A DNA stretch of 41,598 nt. Origin: an uncultured Ruminococcus sp. GTDB taxonomy: Bacteria > Bacillota > Clostridia > Oscillospirales > Ruminococcaceae. Positions 8,826-16,696 of this stretch are shown here, in pieces (within the stretch, counting starts at the first letter, position 1; the number at the start of each line of letters is the position of its first letter). Location: positions 1 to 41,598 of the forward strand of contig CAJTYV010000027.1 of assembly GCA_910584195.1 (NCBI GenBank), in the 5' to 3' direction. The notes beneath the pieces are model-generated. The model worked only from the letters and a program-made list of their open reading frames with translations, searched no databases and was not told the origin of the DNA. The translations under genes were made by a program, and so were the position numbers.

Positions 8826-9431
8826 ATGAATGTTAATTTGACTAATACTTCATTACAGCAACGATATTTTTCGGGAACAAATAGCATAGGTGGAATACAC
8901 CTGCCGGATTTTGATGATGATTATGTGTTTTCTAAGCGAAAAAGTAATGTTAGTGATGCAGATTACAAAAAGCAAATAGCAGAACAGGCTTATATAGATT
9001 TTAAAAACGGGCAATTTCAAAACAAATCAGATGGTTTTAATAAACTTATGAAAAAATATACATCTGAGGTGTCACCAGATAGAAAAGGAATCATTGGCAC
9101 CGGCTTAAAAGCAATTTCACAAAATAAGAAGAAGGGATTAAAACCAATTGATCTACTTGCAACAATTCTTGAGGGAAAAGTAAAGTACCAAAAGTTACCG
9201 TCTGGTCAGACTGATTATATTGAATTTTATGATAAAAATGGAGAAATGGTAGCAACTTATTCCAATAATGGTTGGACGATGTATACAACAAATGCAGAAG
9301 CAGCTCGTCAAACAGAAATGTGTACGATATATAATGAGGCATGGGGAAATGCAAAAAGGGGCATTCCCTTAACGAATGTCGATTCGGTGAGTGTTGATAG
9401 TTCGCAAAGCACTTTTGATGTACAAGCGTAA
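8826..9431 (+). CDS. Hypothetical signal-less cargo protein (201 aa)
   Basis: No signal peptide or membrane segment. The N-terminal ~45 residues are Asn/Thr/Ser/Asp-rich and look disordered; the middle is helical and basic (KAISQNKKKGLKPIDLLATI); the C-terminal third has a Tyr/Asn-rich strand segment and a Ser/Val-rich tail. Such proteins are frequent in Lachnospiraceae as unannotated DUFs, and I assign no function. The ATG at 8826 lies 7 bp from gggagg; an ATG one codon earlier (8823) is possible. It is the last gene of the operon before a strong terminator. Confidence 0.65.
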   Translation: MNVNLTNTSLQQRYFSGTNSIGGIHLPDFDDDYVFSKRKSNVSDADYKKQIAEQAYIDFKNGQFQNKSDGFNKLMKKYTSEVSPDRKGIIGTGLKAISQNKKKGLKPIDLLATILEGKVKYQKLPSGQTDYIEFYDKNGEMVATYSNNGWTMYTTNAEAARQTEMCTIYNEAWGNAKRGIPLTNVDSVSVDSSQSTFDVQA

Positions 9432-9502
9432 AGAAGTTATATAGATTAGTTGTTTGTATATCATGATAGTGTAGAAAGTATTGGGATAAAAATAGAAATC
9501 AG

Positions 9503-9552
9503 AAAAAAGTCCTCTTGAGCTAAAACTAAGTTAGGCTCAAGAGGACTTTTTT
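9503..9552 (+). terminator. Rho-independent terminator after the first cargo operon
   Basis: The stem aaaagtcctcttgagc with its complement gctcaagaggactttt encloses a short loop and ends in a T-run. The arms resemble those of the 5800 terminator, suggesting a shared origin of terminator-operator modules. Confidence 0.9.
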
Positions 9553-9563
9553 AACTTTTTGGT

Positions 9564-9630
9564 CATTTTCTGCAAAAACGGGATACTTTCTGCAAAGAAT
9601 ATTAAGATAATCTTTTTTTTGTCGTAAATA
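9564..9630 (+). promoter_or_regulatory. LytTR-type operator and promoter, site 2 (upstream of a tandem pair)
   Basis: cattttctgc (9564-9573) and tactttctgc (9584-9593), 20 bp apart. A -10-like taaata (9625-9630) starts 32 bp after the second repeat. No gene lies between this site and the next operator, so both appear to serve the gene at 9893. Confidence 0.72.
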
Positions 9631-9700
9631 TAGATGGGTATAGCTTTTAAAGGTTTGTAAATAAAGAATACACATGCAAAAAATATAAAAGTTAGGTGGT

Positions 9701-9767
9701 CATTTTCTGCATAAGAGAACCATTTTCTGCAAGAGGTATGGATTTCCGAATCTTTTTTTGCTATATT
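9701..9767 (+). promoter_or_regulatory. LytTR-type operator and promoter, site 3
   Basis: Two exact copies of cattttctgc at 9701-9710 and 9721-9730, with -10-like tatatt at 9762-9767. This is the most regular repeat pair in the window. The stretch 9432-9892 holds only the terminator, this tandem operator pair and the leader of the gene at 9893. Confidence 0.82.
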
Positions 9768-9892
9768 TCAAGAGCACAGATATAGCATTACAATATACAT
9801 TCTGACAAAATTTAGTGTTTTTGTGAGGGAAGGAGGAAAGTCGTGTATTGCTTAGAATGTAAATTGTATATTTAAGTAAAAGGAGGAAAATT

Positions 9893-11755
9893 ATGAAGCA
9901 CAAAAAAATTATTAGTTTTCTGAGTGCGGCTGTAATTATGGTTGTAAGCAGTAGTACACCAGTATTTGTTGCAAATGCGTCAGAAGTAACAGAAGTTGTA
10001 ACAGAAACTTCAATGGATGAAGGTATAGTAGTTCCAGAGGCGGAAGCAGAGTTTTTATCACAGGATGAAATATCAATTGAAGATTTAGCTTCGATTATGC
10101 AGACTTCATCAGTAGCAGAAAAAGATGAAGAAGTGCCGGAATTGAATGTTGATGAAATCTTGCGTAAAGACACTGGCAATATGCCGTTGACGGAAAGCAA
10201 TGTAAACCTTTCAGGTTATAGTGTGGAATCAGGTGTTTCGATGGGGGATTTGGCATCAGAATCTTCAATGCGAAGTGCAGCGAGTATTACACAAAAGTTT
10301 ACTGATTTCATCACGGCTGAAGATGATTTAAAACTTGTTCAGTTTAGTCTGGGTGAGGGAGATATAGTTAATGCAACTTTAAACTGCCCTAATAATGAAA
10401 ATCTAAATTATGATTTAGTACTGGCATCAGTTACGGAGGACGGTTCTTTATCATTAATTAAAGCGAGTGCATTGGGTACATATATAGATCCCGATACTGG
10501 AAAAACTGTTGATGAAGGTATATCGTATGTTCACAATCAGGCAACGGTAGGGAATTTTGCGATGTGTGTATTGTCATCAAATGGGAGCAGCTCATCAGAA
10601 AGTTTCACATTGACCATTAGCCTTGATGCAGCGGGATCATTTGATAGTAATGAACCAAATGATAGTGCATTTGAAGCAACAAGTATTTCGGGATTATCTG
10701 GGAATGGTTCTTTGCATGTGGAAAATGATCAGGACTGGTATGTTGCAAATGTCAATCAGGGTGTGTATGAAGTAACAGCAGGAAATTATCAGGCAGAGGT
10801 TTATCGTGCAACTGAGGGAAATCGTTTGGTAAGAGCAGATAAAGCGGGCAGCAATTATGTGTTAGATAGCCAAACATATTTTATAAAAGTATATTCAGAT
10901 GCAACGGGAGAGGATTTTGCATTTGGTGATTATACATTACAACTGGCGGACAAATCAGTATATTCAACAATACGAACAGCATATGATTTTGGTGACTGGG
11001 AACATGCGTATACAAAACTTCCAGATGTAACACCAAAAGGACAGCAGCAGGCGTATTATAAGTTCTCTATAGATGCAGGAGATAAAGTATATGCAAGTTT
11101 ACTTCTTTCTCAATCTGAAAAGGGTACACTTATAGAATTTCTTGATAATAATGGAGAACCATTAGATTATGGATTTTCAGGAAGTGATTTGCTGCCTAAT
11201 CTTGCGCCTAGAGGTTTGATATCACGCAGTAACAGCAGTTTTAACAACCTTGTTGTTAATGTGGATGGTACTCAGACAAATAATATTGCATATATAAGAG
11301 TAACTAAAGTAGATCCAATGGATATTTCAAGCGGTGGTTCACCTTCCATTAATACTCGGATTAAATCAGGTTATGGTACATTTACTTTTTCAGGTACAGC
11401 AAGTAATCCGGGAAACAGCACATCAACTGTACTGACAATGAATTTAGCTAATAATTCAAATGTTCCGCCACATGCAATTGTAGATAGAATTTCAACATCA
11501 AGTTCTATTTCATATAGTGTAGGAGGTGTTCATCACCAATTAAATCCGGGCGGTTTAGGCTGGCTTACATCGGCATACACATCGGCTGATAGTGGTAGCT
11601 TTAATATTGGTACAGAAAATAATGTAGAGGTAGGACAATTATGGGGATTTAGATACACTCAAACAGCATTTAAGAGTACAACAATGAGCAGGGTGAAAAT
11701 GACTTTCCATTGGGACTATGATATACAGTATACCAATTACGAGTTATTCAAGTAA
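9893..11755 (+). CDS. Large secreted multidomain beta-sandwich protein (620 aa)
   Basis: The signal peptide (KHKKIISFLSAAVIMVVSS, cleavage probably after ANA near residue 29) is followed by an acidic Glu/Val/Ser-rich linker to about residue 130. Three PPC-like modules (about 135-245, 250-355, 360-475) follow, with the characteristic D-x-N-E-P-N-D-S start (SFDSNEPNDSAFEA) and DWY strand. The final ~130 residues form a different domain ending KMTFHWDYD, resembling the small secreted proteins at 8308 and 31254. There is no enzyme motif, anchor or transmembrane helix. It is controlled by a tandem operator pair, which suggests strong induction. YIDPDTGK recurs in the protein at 6025. A surface or matrix role is inferred. 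Confidence 0.75.
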   Translation: MKHKKIISFLSAAVIMVVSSSTPVFVANASEVTEVVTETSMDEGIVVPEAEAEFLSQDEISIEDLASIMQTSSVAEKDEEVPELNVDEILRKDTGNMPLTESNVNLSGYSVESGVSMGDLASESSMRSAASITQKFTDFITAEDDLKLVQFSLGEGDIVNATLNCPNNENLNYDLVLASVTEDGSLSLIKASALGTYIDPDTGKTVDEGISYVHNQATVGNFAMCVLSSNGSSSSESFTLTISLDAAGSFDSNEPNDSAFEATSISGLSGNGSLHVENDQDWYVANVNQGVYEVTAGNYQAEVYRATEGNRLVRADKAGSNYVLDSQTYFIKVYSDATGEDFAFGDYTLQLADKSVYSTIRTAYDFGDWEHAYTKLPDVTPKGQQQAYYKFSIDAGDKVYASLLLSQSEKGTLIEFLDNNGEPLDYGFSGSDLLPNLAPRGLISRSNSSFNNLVVNVDGTQTNNIAYIRVTKVDPMDISSGGSPSINTRIKSGYGTFTFSGTASNPGNSTSTVLTMNLANNSNVPPHAIVDRISTSSSISYSVGGVHHQLNPGGLGWLTSAYTSADSGSFNIGTENNVEVGQLWGFRYTQTAFKSTTMSRVKMTFHWDYDIQYTNYELFK

Positions 11756-11766
11756 TTTTATAGCGA

Positions 11767-11812
11767 AATATCATCTATGGCGTTCCAATCAAGATTTGCC
11801 ATAGATGATATT
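11767..11812 (+). other. Intercistronic perfect 15-bp hairpin
   Basis: aatatcatctatggc (11767-11781) pairs perfectly with gccatagatgatatt (11798-11812) around a 16-nt loop. There is no T-run, so it is more likely an mRNA stability or processing element between two co-transcribed genes than an efficient terminator. Confidence 0.6.
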
Positions 11813-11832
11813 GTCAAGAAAGGTGAAAATTA

Positions 11833-13275
11833 ATGATTACTAATATTTCATATCAATATGCAGCAAAAAATTATTCTGAGTATAATAAGCCTTCGCCTTC
11901 GGCACCTCAGTCAAAAAATGATAAGGTTGGAGAAACAGTAACATATTCTAAAAATAGTGATGAGATAGTAATATCAAATCAGAGAAATACCAATGCTCCA
12001 ATCTATACAGACCGGACATCTTTAAATCAGAGTACAACACGTCAAAGTGATGGAACAACATTTCCCATTCCCTCTATTATTGCTAAGTATGAAAAATATA
12101 CGAAAGTAATTGATGAACATTATGCAAAGGTGAATGAAGAAAATAAAAAATTCAATAATCCAGCGCAACATATATGGGATAAATATTATAATACAAAATC
12201 CCCGTATTATGTAAAGGGATTGACACAACGGGAACGACAAATTTGTTCAGAAGCAGAAAAAAGGGTATTGAATGGTTTGCCTGCAGCAGTCAATAGTTAT
12301 GATCCAGTTATACAAAAAACTTTTGGCGGTGGGATTATGAACGATGCTGAATGGAATGATGAAGTGCGTAATGGTATAAACAATTCCGTCAACCAACTTT
12401 TTGAAGAAAATGGAATTATTATTCCAGAGGGAACAGATTTACAGCTAAGAGTTGATCCATATGAGTATAAAATTCATGTTAGCGGTGTAGATGATGCATT
12501 AGCAAGGCAGATTGAACAAGTTCTCAATCAGGGTAAGAATGGGAAATATCTGTATGAACATTTACGTTGGTGCAATCCCGCATATAATGGTTACGAGCAA
12601 CCAAAGCAGTATTTATATGATACAGCTTATCAGGGAAAAGCAGTTATGTGGCATTTTGTAAATGATCTAACAGGATTTGATATGAGAAAATTAGAAAATA
12701 AAGATGGTATAATTTATACGCCAGATGGTCAAAATTTATGGGATGTGGTAACTGAACGGTATAATGAATTGCGTGCTAATGGTGAAATAGATGATTTACC
12801 TATGTCATCATTGTATAATGATTATAAGGTCTTTGCAAAAGAAGGATGGGATAACGAAGATGAAAGAGGGCTTACCATTGGTTATAAGGATGGTTCGCTC
12901 TATGATATTGATACTGATTATGGGTATGGTTCCGGGCAAAGAACTTGGCTGCAAAATGAAAAAGTGAGGCATAATCAATACTGGGAAAATTATCGAAAAG
13001 AACAGGAGAGGACATTACATAAAGAAAAAGCCACTTCTTCAACGTTTGAGCAGTGGCTTGGAAATCAGATGAATTATACAAATGAAGTCCTTTCGGAAAT
13101 TAAAGGTAATACCTATGGGAAAAATGGGGCATCATTAACTCAACCGGATATGAGTGCTTTGCAAATGCTGGTGAATACATTGGCTCGTAGAGGTCGAATA
13201 ATACCTCTTACTAATGATATCCTACATCTTCCTCAAGAGTCAGTGATGCAAAAGAGATTTGATGCAAAAATATAA
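11833..13275 (+). CDS. DUF4885-like signal-less protein (480 aa)
   Basis: No signal peptide. The first ~75 residues are Ser/Asn/Thr/Gln-rich and look disordered. A helical segment follows, then a region (IIIPEGTDLQLRVDPYEYKI followed by HVSGVDD) that resembles what I remember of the DUF4885 family of Firmicutes. The C-terminal half has Tyr/Trp/Asp-rich segments (DIDTDYGYGSGQRTW). DUF4885 proteins have no known function. The gene follows the secreted protein at 9893 with a hairpin between, and shares its operators. The family assignment is from memory and needs a profile search. Confidence 0.6.
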   Translation: MITNISYQYAAKNYSEYNKPSPSAPQSKNDKVGETVTYSKNSDEIVISNQRNTNAPIYTDRTSLNQSTTRQSDGTTFPIPSIIAKYEKYTKVIDEHYAKVNEENKKFNNPAQHIWDKYYNTKSPYYVKGLTQRERQICSEAEKRVLNGLPAAVNSYDPVIQKTFGGGIMNDAEWNDEVRNGINNSVNQLFEENGIIIPEGTDLQLRVDPYEYKIHVSGVDDALARQIEQVLNQGKNGKYLYEHLRWCNPAYNGYEQPKQYLYDTAYQGKAVMWHFVNDLTGFDMRKLENKDGIIYTPDGQNLWDVVTERYNELRANGEIDDLPMSSLYNDYKVFAKEGWDNEDERGLTIGYKDGSLYDIDTDYGYGSGQRTWLQNEKVRHNQYWENYRKEQERTLHKEKATSSTFEQWLGNQMNYTNEVLSEIKGNTYGKNGASLTQPDMSALQMLVNTLARRGRIIPLTNDILHLPQESVMQKRFDAKI

Positions 13276-13371
13276 TAAAAAGGTTACAACTGGTTTAATA
13301 CGAGAACGCAGTAAATCAGTAAAAAAATTGAAATATGTAAGGATTTTTGAATTATATGATTTCTATGTTTA

Positions 13372-13415
13372 TTTAGCAGGCAACAATATTCCTATTATTG
13401 CCTGCTAAATTTTTA
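13372..13415. terminator. Bidirectional terminator between convergent genes
   Basis: tttagcaggcaa (13372-13383) pairs perfectly with ttgcctgctaaa (13398-13409), flanked by A-rich sequence on the left and a T-run on the right. It separates the plus-strand DUF4885-like gene from the minus-strand gene ending at 13413. Confidence 0.88.
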
Positions 13416-14180
13416 ATTATATTCTTCCAACACCGCTTTCACACTGGGTAAAATAGATGAAGGCATACTATCAATGAATATTTCAGCACAGGAACATAGC
13501 TGCGAAACAGTGTATATACGGTATCTTCTGTCTAATGTATGAGCATCTTTCTTTGGCATAATTTCAAACAGATACTTATCTTCCCACTCTTGAAAAATAA
13601 TCCCCTTATCCTTTAGAATATAATATATTTTCATAGTCTCCCTGTAATCCTGTTGGCAAATCATATGTAAATCATAAGTAGTCAGTTTATTCAGCTCATC
13701 AAAAGTATCAATCTTATATTTATATAGTCCCTCATAATGAATTGAATTAAAAGACAAATGATACGGAGCCAGTTTATCTTTAATGCTTTGTACAGAGCGT
13801 AATTCTATACCATGAGCCTTACATACTTCTTCCAGTTCAATCATTGTTCGTTCTCCGAGATTACGCATACGGGCAAGTTCTTCTTTAGAACAAAGCGATA
13901 ATTGGGATAAGTAGAGGATATAATTTCTCTCAAGAATGTGTAAAAGCCTCTGAGACATTGGTACATCATAAATTGTTACTGCATTTTCCGGGGGCAGCAA
14001 ATACCCAATACTATTAAGTTCCTGAATAATAGCAGAGACGTAGTGGCGCTTTAGGGGAAACTTCTGTATCAGTGAAATATAATTATGACCTGCCAGATCG
14101 GAAACCATAGTCAAGCCTAATTCGTGAAGAATGTTTTTAGTGTAATAAGAAATTTCTAAATCATCTATATATAATTCCAT
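13413..14180 (-). CDS. RNA polymerase alpha-CTD-like repeat protein 1
   Basis: A 255-residue protein that reads as an array of alpha-CTD-like helix-hairpin-helix modules. Module 1 (about 5-60) contains LHELGLTMVSDLAGHNY. Module 2 (about 68-128) is closest to the alpha-CTD consensus, with LYLSQLSLCSKEELARMRNL followed by GERTMIELEEVC. Two degenerate modules follow (about 150-200 and 215-255). Genuine alpha subunits carry one such domain after an N-terminal domain that is absent here. The family contacts UP-element DNA and activators; a stand-alone array could compete with or substitute for alpha-CTD at promoters, which is inference. A paralog lies at 14760. An operator pair lies 64 bp upstream on the same strand, so the gene is likely in the agr regulon. 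Confidence 0.7.
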   Translation of the reverse strand: MELYIDDLEISYYTKNILHELGLTMVSDLAGHNYISLIQKFPLKRHYVSAIIQELNSIGYLLPPENAVTIYDVPMSQRLLHILERNYILYLSQLSLCSKEELARMRNLGERTMIELEEVCKAHGIELRSVQSIKDKLAPYHLSFNSIHYEGLYKYKIDTFDELNKLTTYDLHMICQQDYRETMKIYYILKDKGIIFQEWEDKYLFEIMPKKDAHTLDRRYRIYTVSQLCSCAEIFIDSMPSSILPSVKAVLEEYN

Positions 14181-14205
14181 AAATTTTCACTCCCTTATTT
14201 ATTCC

Positions 14206-14273
14206 ATTTTACTCGTGATAAAGATAAAATAGCAATAATGAAAGCAGAAAATGACAGTTTTAGACAGAAAATG
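14206..14273 (-). promoter_or_regulatory. LytTR-type operator and promoter, site 4 (minus strand)
   Basis: On the minus strand, cattttctgt (14273-14264) and cattttctgc (14253-14244) are 20 bp apart, followed 33 bp later by -10-like taaaat (14211-14206). Orientation and distance point to the gene at 14180. It is the only site of the set on the minus strand, and it faces a minus-strand gene, which supports function. Confidence 0.78.
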
Positions 14274-14391
14274 AACTGAATATAGTTACCTCATATGTAT
14301 AAGTAGAAAGATAGTTTTAGCAATACGGAAGTATTTTATATAATGTAAAATTGCATTTTGCCCGATTTCTGTAATAAAAAATACATAAAGT

Positions 14392-14407
14392 GGACTAAAA
14401 TCAGTCC
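14392..14407. promoter_or_regulatory. Candidate Xre operator A
   Basis: A perfect 5-N6-5 palindrome, ggactaaaatcagtcc. It lies in the 297-bp region between the divergent genes at 14180 and 14478. Two more elements with the same half-site spacing lie at 14445 and 15607. A separate inverted repeat (ttcaata / tattgaa, 14411-14428) sits between A and B. Confidence 0.5.
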
Positions 14408-14444
14408 CTTTTCAATAGCTTTATTGAATACAATACTCTAAAAA

Positions 14445-14460
14445 GAACCGAAATGGGTTC
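14445..14460. promoter_or_regulatory. Candidate Xre operator B
   Basis: The palindrome gaaccgaaatgggttc ends 17 bp before the start codon of the small Xre regulator, a position suited to autorepression. It shares the pattern GRACY-N6-RGTYC with sites A and C. Confidence 0.5.
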
Positions 14461-14477
14461 AGGGGTATGGTGATAAA

Positions 14478-14711
14478 ATGGAGCAGAAAATAAAGCAGGA
14501 TGAAATATTTATTGGGAAGAATATTAGGCGTATTAGAAAAGAAAAAGGAATACGGCAGACAGAAATGGTAACATTGATGCAATTACAGAATGTACCCTTG
14601 ACCAGAGAAGCGTTGGTAAAGATAGAACGGGGAATACAGCATATACAAGCGTCACAGCTTAGGGCGATCAGAAACGTACTTGAAACAACGTATGATGAAT
14701 TGCTGAAATAA
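14478..14711 (+). CDS. Small Xre-family HTH regulator (77 aa)
   Basis: A single helix-turn-helix domain fills the protein: GKNIRRIRKEKGIRQTEMVT forms the first helices, followed by LTREALVKIERG (recognition helix and Cro/CI signature) and ASQLRAIRNVLETTYDELL. It has no sensory domain, which is typical of small Cro-like repressors. It sits between two minus-strand alpha-CTD-like paralogs, and matching 16-bp operator candidates lie upstream of it and of the paralog at 15530, so it probably regulates itself and the paralogs. The ribosome binding site is weak (gggtatggtg). Confidence 0.85.
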   Translation: MEQKIKQDEIFIGKNIRRIRKEKGIRQTEMVTLMQLQNVPLTREALVKIERGIQHIQASQLRAIRNVLETTYDELLK

Positions 14712-14759
14712 AAAACGACAGATCGGTGTGACCTGTCATTTTACTGAAATATTTTTTAT

Positions 14760-15530
14760 TTATCCGATTGATAACAATTCTTTTATTGCTACTGAAAATG
14801 AATTTGAAGATGAAAGACTTTGTTTTAGTTTACATTCATTGCAGGAGGGCATTTGTGAAAGCATACTGATGTTATGCTTTTTCCATAGCAAAGCAGCGTT
14901 TTTTTCTGGCAGAATTTCAAAAATATACTTATCCTGCCAGTTGTCAAATAAAATTCCATTATCCGTTAAAATATAATAGAGCTGCATGGTAAGGCAGTAA
15001 TCGTCTTGACATATATGGTACAAATCATTGGCTGTTATATGCTTAAAATCATCTAAGCAGGATATATTGTTTTGGAACAAAATGGGGTAAATTTTTGATG
15101 GGAACTGGTATTTATCAAAATATTCTTTGATGGATAGCATAGATCGTATCTCAATATTATATTTCTGACAGATTTGTTCCAATTCTATTGCTGTTTTTTC
15201 TCCTAAGTTTCGGAAATGCAGAATTTCTTCTTTAGGATAGGAAGAAAGCTGCGAAAGATACATTACACCATTTCGTATAAGGGCATTTTGTAGCCGTTTT
15301 GACATAGAAACATCATAGATTGATATTTCGTTGCTTGGCGGCAATAGATAGCCTAAAGTGTTCAGTTCGTTAATCACGGGTTCAATGTTACAATTCTTTG
15401 GGAATTTGTTTATTAGAGTAATATAGTTCTGTCCTGCAAGTTCTGAAACCATAGTCAAGCCTATGCTTTTCAAGGCAGATTTTGAGGCTGCAGAAATGTT
15501 TAGGTCTTGAATCTTCATATCTATAATCAT
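14760..15530 (-). CDS. RNA polymerase alpha-CTD-like repeat protein 2
   Basis: A 256-residue paralog of the protein at 13413, similar along its whole length. Shared blocks include LTMVSELAGQNYITLINKFP, GYLLPPSNEISIYDVSMSKR and YLSQLSSYPKEEILHFRNLG. The last of these is the alpha-CTD-like helix-hairpin-helix module (about residues 85-125). There is no N-terminal alpha domain. The start is uncertain: an ATG at 15530 sits only 2 nt after aaggag, and a second in-frame ATG is 12 bp later. No clear LytTR site precedes it, but a candidate Xre operator (15607-15622) does, so this copy may be controlled by the neighbouring Xre protein while copy 1 is controlled by the quorum system. The regulatory contrast is inference. 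Confidence 0.68.
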   Translation of the reverse strand: MIIDMKIQDLNISAASKSALKSIGLTMVSELAGQNYITLINKFPKNCNIEPVINELNTLGYLLPPSNEISIYDVSMSKRLQNALIRNGVMYLSQLSSYPKEEILHFRNLGEKTAIELEQICQKYNIEIRSMLSIKEYFDKYQFPSKIYPILFQNNISCLDDFKHITANDLYHICQDDYCLTMQLYYILTDNGILFDNWQDKYIFEILPEKNAALLWKKHNISMLSQMPSCNECKLKQSLSSSNSFSVAIKELLSIG

Positions 15531-15606
15531 TGCTCCTTTATATTTTGGGTGTTGAATGGGAATAACCCTAGTATAACACTTTTTCTGAAAAAAACAAACG
15601 TGAAAT

Positions 15607-15622
15607 GGACTAAAATGGGTTC
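15607..15622. promoter_or_regulatory. Candidate Xre operator C
   Basis: ggactaaaatgggttc combines the left half of site A and the right half of site B with the same 6-bp spacer. It lies 77 bp upstream of the minus-strand gene at 15530. The co-occurrence of three such elements around this three-gene module is the evidence; the binding protein is inferred. Confidence 0.45.
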
Positions 15623-15695
15623 AAATCGTAGATTTTATGGATATTTCTTAATAGAAACCGGAAATTAGAGGATATGGAAATTGCTGATTTAGAAA

Positions 15696-15781
15696 TAGGT
15701 TCTGCCAGTTTGTGCCATATTCTGCAAAATATGGTCGTTTTATGTAATTTAATTGACTAACGTGTTAAAGATAAATAAAAT
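15696..15781 (+). promoter_or_regulatory. Promoter of the agr sensor operon with a degenerate LytTR-like repeat
   Basis: taggttctgc (15696-15705) and catattctgc (15716-15725) keep the 20-bp spacing but diverge from the consensus. Downstream there is a good sigma-A promoter, ttgact (15753-15758), 17 bp, taaaat (15776-15781). The -10 is 51 bp from the repeat rather than 31-33, so autoregulation is less certain. The remaining leader to 15970 shows no gene I can support. Confidence 0.45.
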
Positions 15782-15970
15782 ATAAGGGGAGTTTGGTTTA
15801 TCACCAGCATAATAGGATAGTCATGAATATTTTCATATCGCTTTTTCTTACTACAAATGCAGAGAGAATTAAAGGTTTTGGTAAGATGTGTCGAAATACA
15901 AGGTGGGCGGAGCATAGAATATCGAGAACAGACTACTATAAAATTATTAGGAAAGGGGGAAATAAAATAG

Positions 15971-16696
15971 ATGTTCAGGATTGCTATATGTGATGATGAA
16001 AGTTTTTTTGCAGAAGAACTTAAAGAACTAATCTCTGGTTATATGATGGAAAAAGGACTCGTTTTTGAAATAGATACATATAGCTCTGGTGAGGCATTAG
16101 TAAAATTGGGAATTGAGGTAGTAAGATATACCGCTGTGTTTTTAGATATTAATATGGAGAAGATTGATGGTATCAAGGCGGCTGAGAAGATCAGAGAAGT
16201 AAGCAGGGAAGTGTTTATTGTATTTGTGACTGCATATGTGAATTATTCTCTGGAGGGATATCGGTTAGACGCTGTTCGATATTTATTAAAAAGCAATGCC
16301 AATTTTCAGAGTACAGTTAATGAGTGCATGAATGCTATTATGGAGAAATTAAATTATTCGGTCGCTAAAAGAGAGTTTGATTTTAAAGAAGGTACAAAAG
16401 AAGTATCACTGGAAAGATTATTGTATATAGAAAGTAATCTGCATAAGCTTGAGTTTCATATTATGGAGGATGATATGAAGATTTATACCATGTATGAAAC
16501 GCTGAATGCATTAGAAGATAGACTGGCAGCAAATGATTTTGTAAGAATACATCAGAGTTATCTTGTGAATATTAAATACATAAAGAATGTTGTCAGATAT
16601 AAAGTGGTATTGACAAATGGGGTTGAACTGGTTATTCCAAAAGCAAGATATACATATGTTAAGGAACAGTTCGTATCATATCAGGGAGAAGTTTAG
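15971..16696 (+). CDS. LytTR response regulator, AgrA-like (agr system 1)
   Basis: A 241-residue two-domain regulator. The receiver domain (1-120) has the acidic pair Asp8/Asp9, phospho-acceptor Asp59 in VFLDIN and conserved Lys107 in RYLLKS. The LytTR DNA-binding domain (about 138-235) carries VSLERLLYIESNLHKLEFH and the signature FVRIHQSYLVN. LytTR proteins bind direct repeats spaced about one to two helical turns, matching the ctttctgc-type repeats in this window. The kinase gene begins at the base after its stop. The ribosome binding site is aggaaaggggg. It is probably the direct activator of the island's regulon, although the second LytTR regulator at 37073 is an alternative. Confidence 0.92.
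   Translation: MFRIAICDDESFFAEELKELISGYMMEKGLVFEIDTYSSGEALVKLGIEVVRYTAVFLDINMEKIDGIKAAEKIREVSREVFIVFVTAYVNYSLEGYRLDAVRYLLKSNANFQSTVNECMNAIMEKLNYSVAKREFDFKEGTKEVSLERLLYIESNLHKLEFHIMEDDMKIYTMYETLNALEDRLAANDFVRIHQSYLVNIKYIKNVVRYKVVLTNGVELVIPKARYTYVKEQFVSYQGEV

Noticed and set aside
14728..14976. 82-codon plus-strand frame after the small Xre gene
   Set aside because: It is antisense to the well-supported alpha-CTD-like gene at 14760-15530 and has no family resemblance.
15793..15993. 66-codon plus-strand frame before the system 1 regulator
   Set aside because: It has no convincing ribosome binding site, lies in the regulator leader, overlaps the regulator start and resembles no known protein.
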